In this document: positions 57,690 through 64,000 of the stretch, piece by piece
Layout: each line of letters begins with the position of its first letter
Numbering within the stretch: position 1 is the stretch's first letter
Assembly (NCBI RefSeq): GCF_000828085.3
Contig: NZ_JXCA02000030.1
Span: forward strand, 347,631 to 411,630
Origin: Scytonema tolypothrichoides VB-61278
GTDB lineage: Bacteria > Cyanobacteriota > Cyanobacteriia > Cyanobacteriales > Nostocaceae
Reading direction: 5' to 3'
Length of the DNA: 64,000 nt
Notes under the pieces: generated by a model
What the model saw: only the letters and a program-made list of their open reading frames with translations
Database searches by the model: none
Told to the model about the DNA's origin: nothing
Position numbers and translations under genes: made by a program

Positions 57690-58774
57690 AAAAAGGGTGT
57701 AATATTGTTTCCGGTTGAATCTGAATAATTAAAAAACCGCAGAGGCGCAGAGGAGCCAGTGCGTTGGGCGGGTTTCCCGACTTGTAGACGCGTTTGCGCA
57801 GCGCCCCCTTAGGGGCTAGCGGCTTCCCGCAGGGTAGCACCTGGCGTAACGCAGAGGGAAACTAAGGAGAAATAATTCCGTTCGCGTAGCGTGGCGAAGC
57901 CATTACAAACGGATTTGATATAAGGGTGTAAGGGAAAAAGGTGTTTCTTTCATTCATAACGGGTGGTGCGCCGCCCGTGGGGCTGCTTTCAAAAAACATA
58001 GGGAATAGGGAACACCCGAACAGCTACCTACGCAGTGAAACTGATAACTGATAAGTGTTTTAACAAGGGAGATGTGTTTCTTTCGTATATTGCTAGTGGT
58101 TTCTTGCGAAGCGTGAGAAGCTCAGGTTTAGCATGACTTGCATACTTGCGTATATACATGGTTAAAAGAGTCAGTGATACTAAGTTGCGTTCTAACAAAA
58201 AACTTAATGTGATTAAGATTGCTGATACCAAGTAGGGTTTTAACTATCAATTAACATAATATTTGCACAGTGTTAAATTTAACACTTTGGACTTGCGTGC
58301 ACGTCCGCATCTGTTATTTGGTAGATATTTCTGGAGAAAGTAGTTATTGTTACTCATATAATTTCTACTAAGAAAATAATAAATTATTACTAAATTAGTT
58401 ACTTAGTAAAAAAAACATTTTTTTTGAAGCGAGGAATGCTGCATCAAAGCGTCAGATATTTACGTTTTTTTGCGATGTCTATAGTAACTAAATTTACAAA
58501 AAAACTGTATAGACATCGCGGAATTTCAGGACAATTAACTCCCTAAGTTCTATATCCTTCCCTAAACTGCGCGCTTATGGGAGAATTCAAGATTCAAAAT
58601 TCTAAGATTGGATCTGAGTAATTTTGAGCACTTTTATCACGGAGAAAATGCGAATCGCGCGTCGCTTGTACGTAAGGATAGAAAAACTTAATGAACAGTC
58701 ATAAATAATACAACTACAGGAGCAATTCCGACACCAAGCCAAGGGCTATGGTGCAGGGCGAGAACTCGAAGAAG
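57690..58774. other. Long noncoding region with GC-rich repeat and an inverted repeat
   Basis: No supported gene in nearly 1.1 kb. 57737-57862 is a GC-rich dispersed-type repeat (CGCAGAGGCGCAGAGG, GGGCGGGTTTCCCGAC, CCCCCTTAGGGG, GCGTAACGCAGAGG). A perfect 12-bp inverted repeat GCGATGTCTATA/TATAGACATCGC lies at 58472-58483 and 58508-58519 around an AT-rich loop. The rest is AT-rich. Confidence 0.65.
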
Positions 58775-59518
58775 CTAACTGACGATCTCCTCCGGCTTGT
58801 GTGACCCAACCCACCAGCGCAGGAATGCAGCAGCAATAGCCATGAAAGAACCCCAAGCCAGCGGTAACCAGATAATCGCCCAGTTGTCACCTGGGAACTC
58901 CACATTCAATCCTTCACCCAGCCAGTAAATGCCAAATCCCATCAGCAGCATTGCAGCTACAAATTTCATCGGCTTGACAGGTACTTGATTAAGTGGCGTT
59001 CTGAACAAGAATGCAAGCACAACTAACCCAACTGCTGCTACTGTTGCACCACCAATGGCTTCTATCCATTTGCCGCCAGTAGCACCCAAAGTGACGACTG
59101 CGATCGCCACCTCCACACTATCCAACAGCGCACCCTTGAATGTGGTAACGATAGCAAACCAGTTCCAGCCAGATTGATTGCCATCTTTTGCCAGTTCTGC
59201 TTCCAGCCTATCTTCTTCATCATCTCCACGCTTCTTCTTGGGAATACCGCCGTAGTACTTGACTATTGATCGTGTCCACTTCTGCCCAAATGCTATCAGG
59301 AAACCTCCGGCAACAATTGCAAGAATGTCTACAGGAATGAGCGTTAAACTTTTCCCGAAGATAAGCGAGACCACCACAGTCAAACCAATGCCACTACCTG
59401 AACCAATCAGGGCATTACGCCAACCTGCTACTCGACCAACAACGATGACTATGCCAAGAATCTCGACCAATTCAATCAAAGCACCTGCAAAACTGGCAAG
59501 AAAAATTTCCCAATTCAT
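58775..59518 (-). CDS. COG4280-like integral membrane protein downstream of futC
   Basis: The 247-aa protein has about seven hydrophobic segments in two similar halves. Each half opens with an acidic motif in a helix: FAGALIELVEILGIVIVV (residues 10-27) and FKGALLDSVEVAIAVVTL (about 127-144). A charged loop (KKKRGDDEEDRLEAELAKDG) separates them. Repeated E/DXXE motifs in membrane helices recall FTR1-like and cation-exchanger families, and I recall this sequence type as COG4280 of unknown function. It starts 52 bp after the futC stop on the same strand, so a role in iron or metal handling is plausible. Confidence 0.7.
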   Translation of the reverse strand: MNWEIFLASFAGALIELVEILGIVIVVGRVAGWRNALIGSGSGIGLTVVVSLIFGKSLTLIPVDILAIVAGGFLIAFGQKWTRSIVKYYGGIPKKKRGDDEEDRLEAELAKDGNQSGWNWFAIVTTFKGALLDSVEVAIAVVTLGATGGKWIEAIGGATVAAVGLVVLAFLFRTPLNQVPVKPMKFVAAMLLMGFGIYWLGEGLNVEFPGDNWAIIWLPLAWGSFMAIAAAFLRWWVGSHKPEEIVS

Positions 59519-59570
59519 ACAATTTAATACCTCAAAGTTACGGTTTATGCACCTCTAAAACCTCATCGGT

Positions 59571-60638
59571 TTAGCAGTGTGGAAAAAATCTCAATCCTTG
59601 CCCGACCACAGACAACCGCACCCGCGTGCCAATGGGCAGGGCTATGGCAGTTGGTGTGCGCGCATATAGCTTCTTCCCATAGGGAGTTCGCAAGCAGTAC
59701 CGATATTCGCGACCTAAAAAGCGGCGCGTCTCAATCGCAGCTGAACCATCCTGATCTGGTTGCAAAATAATGTCCTCTTCTGGGATCATCAAATCACCCT
59801 TGTCTGCACAAGGATGAATATCGTCTTTGGAATCCTGATTTTGAAGTGCAAAACATCCTATCTCGGTTTCCCATAGATGTCCCTTACGCCTTGCAGGCAG
59901 AAAGTTCGCTTGGCTGATAAACTCGGCGACAAAGCGCGAGGCTGGATGTCGGTAAATTTCTTCTGGCGTCCCTACTTGCTCTAAAGATCCTTGGCGCATG
60001 ACTGCAACTTGGTCAGCGATCGCCAGTGCTTCCTGTTGATCGTGGGTGACAAAAATTCCTGACATCTCTCTTGCTTTAAGAATTTCTAACACTTCCTCCC
60101 GCAATTTGTGCCGCACTTGGACATCTAAATTGCTCAGTGGTTCATCGAATAGTAAAAGTTTAGGTTGTGCAGCTAAAGTACGGGCAAGGGCTACCCGCTG
60201 TTGCTGACCGCCAGACAGTTCGTGAGGATAGCGGTTTTCAAGTCCTGTAAGTCTGACGAGTGCCAAGAACTCTGTCACCCGTTTCCGGCGTTCTCTGGGT
60301 TGCGCAAGCCGCAAGCCAAAAGCAATATTCTCCGCCACCGATAAATGCGGAAACAGAGCATAGTCTTGAAACACCATCCCGATATGGCGCTGTTCTGGCG
60401 GTACCCACTGATTCTTGCCTGCGACGATCTGTCCAGCAATCTCCACAGTTCCCATTTGCGGTGATTCAAACCCAGCAATAATTCGCAGGAGCGTGGTTTT
60501 CCCACATCCAGAAGGTCCAACTAACCCCAGCACGTCTCCTGGTGCCAGTGCCAAACTTACCCCATCCACAACTGGGGCAGTCATTTGGGAAAACTTTAGG
60601 GTCACATTCTCCAAGCGTAAAATTGCTGGTAATACCAT
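59571..60638 (-). CDS. futC: Ferric iron ABC transporter ATPase
   Basis: The 355-aa protein has Walker A GLVGPSGCGKTTLL, Q-loop VFQDYALFPHLSV, signature LSGGQQQRVALAR, Walker B LLLFDEPLSNLD and switch His (FVTHDQQEAL). The C-terminal regulatory region (about 245-355) resembles FbpC/FutC. It powers FutB-mediated iron uptake. The gene lies 100 bp after futB. Confidence 0.93.
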   Translation of the reverse strand: MVLPAILRLENVTLKFSQMTAPVVDGVSLALAPGDVLGLVGPSGCGKTTLLRIIAGFESPQMGTVEIAGQIVAGKNQWVPPEQRHIGMVFQDYALFPHLSVAENIAFGLRLAQPRERRKRVTEFLALVRLTGLENRYPHELSGGQQQRVALARTLAAQPKLLLFDEPLSNLDVQVRHKLREEVLEILKAREMSGIFVTHDQQEALAIADQVAVMRQGSLEQVGTPEEIYRHPASRFVAEFISQANFLPARRKGHLWETEIGCFALQNQDSKDDIHPCADKGDLMIPEEDIILQPDQDGSAAIETRRFLGREYRYCLRTPYGKKLYARTPTAIALPIGTRVRLSVVGQGLRFFPHC

Positions 60639-60738
60639 AAAACCCGCTTAGCTATTTCACTAAATATTTGCTACACATGATTAGTTGAAACTACTCATTA
60701 ACTTTTCTCAATCAAAAATTGCACAAAATCCAAAATCT

Positions 60739-62388
60739 TCAATCAACCTCCCTTTGTAAACTACGGCGTGCCTCTATGGTGAATGCTTTGCTCGGACTTT
60801 GAGACAACACCAATAACGTGGAACTCATGGAAATCACTAACATGACGAGTGCGCCAGCAGCAGCATCAGTGTAGGAAACACTCTCAGTCGCTTTCCAGAT
60901 ATGCGTAGCTAGGGTATTAAAGCCAATTGGAGCCAACAACAACGTCGCTGGTAACTCCTTAATTGCTGTTAGAAACACCAACGCCGTTCCACTCAGCACC
61001 CCCGGGCTTACGAGCGGCAATGTAATTTCTCTCAAAGTTTGCCACTCTGTTCTACCCAAACTCTGTGCCGATTCTTCTAATTGAGGATTAACCTGAAGCA
61101 GCGAACTCCGCACAGTGCCTACAGACTGCGAAACAAATAATACTAAATAAGCAAAGACCAGCATTGGCAAAGTTTGATACAACCAAGGCAAGTAATTTGC
61201 TCCCCAAAATACGAGCGACAATGCAACCACAATTCCAGGTAAGCCAAAGCCAACGTAGCTTGTGCGCTCAATAGCAGTACTGATGCGACTAGGAAACCGA
61301 ACAGCAAGGATTGCCACTGGCAAGGCGCAGAGGGTGGATATGATCGCTGCCAATCCCGCCGCTATTATTGAGTGCCAAGCTAATTGTATGACATTTGCTA
61401 AAGAAACAATTTCACCCGTCCCTGTGTTTATTAATCCTCGCACTAGCCAAAACAAAATGACACCTATTGGTAACACTAAGCCCAAGCTAACCACGGCGAG
61501 ACAAAACAAAATTGCAGGCACTTTCCAAATCCCAAGATGAATCGGTGCGGGTAGACGGTAGAACTTAGCGGTACGACTGTAGTAGGCAGATCTTGATCGC
61601 GCTTTGTATTCCAACCACAATAGCAGCAGCACCAAACTCACTAGCATTAAAGCCAGCGCCGCCGCCTGATTCCGATCAAAGGTATATTTGTAGTGCACAT
61701 AAATCACACGCGTAAATGTATCAAACCGCATCACTGAAGTTGTTCCAAAGTCCTGCAAGGCATTGAGCGCGACTAGTAATCCCCCTGCTACGATTGACGG
61801 ACGTAGAGCAGGCAGTATAATACGAAAAAAGGTTTCCCGCTGGGTATAACCTAAACTCCTTGCAACTTCCTCTATCCCTGGGTCGATACCTTGCCACCCA
61901 GCCTGGACACTCAGTAGTAAATATGGATAGGAAAACAGAGTCAGTCCCAAAATTGCTCCAGTCCAACCGTAAATTTCTGGTAACTCCTGCAATCCTAGAG
62001 GTTCTAGCCAGAGTTGCAACAAGCTACCTTTTGGTCCAAAAGCAGCAATCAGGGCAAAACCACCCACATAGTCAGGCACTGCCAGGGGTAATATGGTAGC
62101 AATCAGCCAAAATCGCCGCCAGGGTAAATCAGTCCGCAGTGTGAGAAATGCCAGTGGTACTGCGATCGCAGCGGAAAATAAAGTACTTGCAAAAGCCAAG
62201 CCAACGCTGTTTAACAACACTGCAAGCGTGCGCGGACGCGATACCAAGGCAAGTAACTGTTCTTTACCTACACCAGCCGTCCGTATAACTAAGTAAGTCA
62301 AAGGCAGGGCGATCGCCACAGCCGTCAGTGAGGCTGCGCCTACAAGAAACAAAGGTGGCTGATGAGTTTTGATACCTCTAACTTGCAT
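60739..62388 (-). CDS. futB: Ferric iron ABC transporter permease
   Basis: The 549-aa protein is a fused two-domain permease with about 12 helices. Each half has a BPD inner-membrane loop: EEVARSLGYTQRETFFRIIL in the first and EESAQSLGRTEWQTLREITL in the second, both matching the EAA motif that contacts the ATPase. This is the FbpB/FutB architecture for Fe3+ uptake. It lies 119 bp after futA on the same strand. Confidence 0.94.
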   Translation of the reverse strand: MQVRGIKTHQPPLFLVGAASLTAVAIALPLTYLVIRTAGVGKEQLLALVSRPRTLAVLLNSVGLAFASTLFSAAIAVPLAFLTLRTDLPWRRFWLIATILPLAVPDYVGGFALIAAFGPKGSLLQLWLEPLGLQELPEIYGWTGAILGLTLFSYPYLLLSVQAGWQGIDPGIEEVARSLGYTQRETFFRIILPALRPSIVAGGLLVALNALQDFGTTSVMRFDTFTRVIYVHYKYTFDRNQAAALALMLVSLVLLLLWLEYKARSRSAYYSRTAKFYRLPAPIHLGIWKVPAILFCLAVVSLGLVLPIGVILFWLVRGLINTGTGEIVSLANVIQLAWHSIIAAGLAAIISTLCALPVAILAVRFPSRISTAIERTSYVGFGLPGIVVALSLVFWGANYLPWLYQTLPMLVFAYLVLFVSQSVGTVRSSLLQVNPQLEESAQSLGRTEWQTLREITLPLVSPGVLSGTALVFLTAIKELPATLLLAPIGFNTLATHIWKATESVSYTDAAAGALVMLVISMSSTLLVLSQSPSKAFTIEARRSLQREVD

Positions 62389-62507
62389 AGCTTCTGGTGG
62401 GGATCGGCAAAGCAGGGAACACCCGAGTAGGGAGCAAGGGAGCAGGGAGCAGGGGAGCTCTTGAGCGGGGATTTCAATTTTCTCCTCTGCCTGTTTCTCG
62501 CCCTTAG

Positions 62508-63518
62508 TTACAACACCCCTGCCTCTTGGAGCAACGAGAGCGTTCCCTTCAAATCTGATAATTTGCTCAGATCGAGCTTGGGAGATTGCAGTTGCTCAAG
62601 CGGAATTTGCTTTTGCGATACTGCAATACCTTTTACCAACGGATACTCGTAAAACTCCTGAGTAAGGTACTTTTGCACCTCTGGGTTAAGCATATAAGCA
62701 ACAAACTTTTCTGCATCACTTTTTTGGTCGGTTGTATTTAACACTGCTAAACCTGCGACGTTAATTAATGATCCCGCATCACCGCGTGTATGATGGATAG
62801 CAACGGGAAAGTTGGGATCGTTTTTGGTAAAGCGATACAGGTAATAGTTATTTACTAGCCCTAAGGCGATTTCTCCCCGTCCCAAAGCTTCAACAATGGC
62901 ACTATTGCCGCTATAAGCTTTGGCGTCATTACCTTTCATTGCTTTTAACCACTCCAGGGTTTTTTGGTCGCCCTGTATCAGCCGCATGGCGGTTACAAAT
63001 GATTGGAAAGAACCATTCGTAGGTGCCCAGCCAACTTTACCGCGCCACTTGGGGTCGGTTAGTTGCATGACACTTGTGGGAAGTTCGCTGGCTTTGACAA
63101 GTTTGGTGTTGTAATCAATCACCCGCGCCCGTCCAGAAATGCCAACCCATTGCCCTGCGGGAGAGCGAAATTGCTGCTCAACTTTGTTTAGTAACTGACC
63201 AGGAAGAGCTAAAGTTCGCCCTTCCTTGGCGACAGCTCCCAATGAACCAGCATCTTGAGCGTAAAACAGATCAGCACGACTATTTTTGCCTTCTTCGAGC
63301 AGGGCGATCGCTAATTCTGTCGAGTCACCATAGCGCACCTCAATAGGTATCCCCAAATCTTTCTGCGCTTTTTCAATCAGGGGACGCATAATTTTCTCTT
63401 CTCGCCCTGAATAAATCGTCAGTGTTTTCGACGCAGTTTGTGCTGCAATTTCCACGCCCCAACTTAAAAGCACAGCAGCAATGATAAATGAGATTTGCCC
63501 CACTCGAATTAGCACCAT
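62508..63518 (-). CDS. futA: Ferric iron-binding periplasmic protein
   Basis: The 336-aa protein has a signal peptide (VGQISFIIAAVLLSWGVEIA) then KTLTIYSGREEKIMRPLIEK, typical of FbpA/FutA. Conserved blocks are DLFYAQDAGSLGAVAKEG, WVGISGRARVIDYN, GWAPTNGSFQSFVTAMR and the Tyr-rich iron site ALGLVNNYYLYRF. It binds Fe3+ in the periplasm and delivers it to FutB. First gene of futA-futB-futC. Iron (Fur) control is expected, but I could not identify a convincing Fur box upstream. Confidence 0.94.
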   Translation of the reverse strand: MVLIRVGQISFIIAAVLLSWGVEIAAQTASKTLTIYSGREEKIMRPLIEKAQKDLGIPIEVRYGDSTELAIALLEEGKNSRADLFYAQDAGSLGAVAKEGRTLALPGQLLNKVEQQFRSPAGQWVGISGRARVIDYNTKLVKASELPTSVMQLTDPKWRGKVGWAPTNGSFQSFVTAMRLIQGDQKTLEWLKAMKGNDAKAYSGNSAIVEALGRGEIALGLVNNYYLYRFTKNDPNFPVAIHHTRGDAGSLINVAGLAVLNTTDQKSDAEKFVAYMLNPEVQKYLTQEFYEYPLVKGIAVSQKQIPLEQLQSPKLDLSKLSDLKGTLSLLQEAGVL

Positions 63519-64000
63519 GAATGAATCTCCGATTCCAGTTCAGCTTTATAGACAACGATTGTGAGATTGCAAGTATCTCAAAAATTTACAGATATTTTAG
63601 GTAAGGACAGGTTACATCAAGGCATCGATAAGGTTAACTTTGGGCAAGCAATAGGTTAAGAGTCATGCGATACGAAACCGTATTGCCCTATAGCGCTTCT
63701 CGTTTGGATGAAGTACAAATTCATCTGTGTCTATCTGTAATTCTTATTTCTTGATGTATTGCATTCCGAACCGCTACAGTACCTCACCAAGCCAACTTTG
63801 CTACGTTCTAGAAATCAAAGATGTACATAGTAAGCACGAAGAGTGCTTACTACATATCCGCATTACTTTGACGAACTACTCATGTTATTAACTGAAAGCT
63901 AAACATTCCAAGGCTTTTAGACTTTTTACCCTAGGTGACAAGGATGTTCATATTACGCCTTGTTACACAAAAATGTGAAAACTTATTAGTTTGCTAGAGC
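63519..64000. other. Intergenic region upstream of futA
   Basis: No gene supported to the window edge. A perfect 10-bp hairpin TAGTAAGCAC/GTGCTTACTA (63828-63852, 5-nt loop) is present without a T-run. The futA promoter should lie near 63540-63640. Confidence 0.5.

Noticed and set aside
63519-63700. Fur box upstream of futA
   Set aside because: No stretch close enough to the GATAATGATAATCATTATC pattern to claim; control by iron is likely but not shown.
63828-63852. Hairpin as a terminator
   Set aside because: Perfect stem but no T-run on either strand and no gene ending nearby in view; left as a palindrome.

Overview
The window is about 64 kb of chromosome from a filamentous, probably heterocyst-forming cyanobacterium (Nostocales). 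The evidence is the many GCGATCGC (HIP1) octamers, runs of 7-bp short tandem repeats between genes, a sulfolipid pathway, plastid-type ycf genes, DevB/DevC-type exporter genes and a GAF-GAF-PAS adenylate cyclase. I cannot name the species. I saw no rRNA, tRNA or CRISPR array.

Layout. 1-4.9 kb: truncated AMIN-domain envelope protein with a 45-bp proline-rich tandem repeat, a CPA2 cation/proton antiporter with a downstream secreted protein, and a PspA/IM30-like protein with a glycine-rich hydrophobic insert. 4.9-18 kb: a 1453-aa double hybrid histidine kinase, a small XRE protein, an SGNH hydrolase, a CPBP protease, endonuclease V with a possible small partner ORF, a membrane protein, a Tat-exported aldo/keto reductase, a small-molecule methyltransferase and an orphan C5-cytosine DNA methyltransferase. 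17.4-25.2 kb: the outer-membrane biogenesis cluster purC-omp85-lpxC-fabZ-lpxA-lpxB, all on the minus strand. 25.5-32 kb: a small conserved protein, a CyaB-type adenylate cyclase, and sqdX and sqdB for sulfoquinovosyl lipid synthesis. 32.7-35.2 kb: an RHH-like protein, the Ycf46 AAA ATPase and Ycf35. 35.3-36.4 kb: decayed IS630 elements. 36.6-41.3 kb: the glycine cleavage operon gcvT-gcvH-gcvP.

41.6-49.6 kb is the accessory heart of the window. It holds a broken DUF2887-type nuclease gene, then a tandem array of three PEP-CTERM secreted paralogues duplicated together with their leaders, one inverted diverged relative, and a decayed further copy. A complete IS4-family element with an 11-bp target duplication sits between copies 1 and 2. 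49.7-53.2 kb has a two-partner-secretion hemagglutinin-like protein and a lumen-type pentapeptide protein. 54.1-57.7 kb has devC and devB (no devA seen), divergent from a TetR regulator that carries an extra C-terminal ribbon-helix-helix-like segment. 58.8-63.5 kb is a ferric-iron ABC transporter (futA-futB-futC) followed closely by a COG4280-like membrane protein.

The most unusual signals are the PspA-like chimera (4159-4896), the duplicated PEP-CTERM array with conserved leaders, the TetR-RHH regulator next to a devBC pair lacking devA, and the membrane protein apparently appended to the iron operon. Noncoding space is rich in palindromic and heptameric repeats, some of which have entered or reshaped genes (the lpxC stop, the DUF2887 gene, an IS630 transposase).
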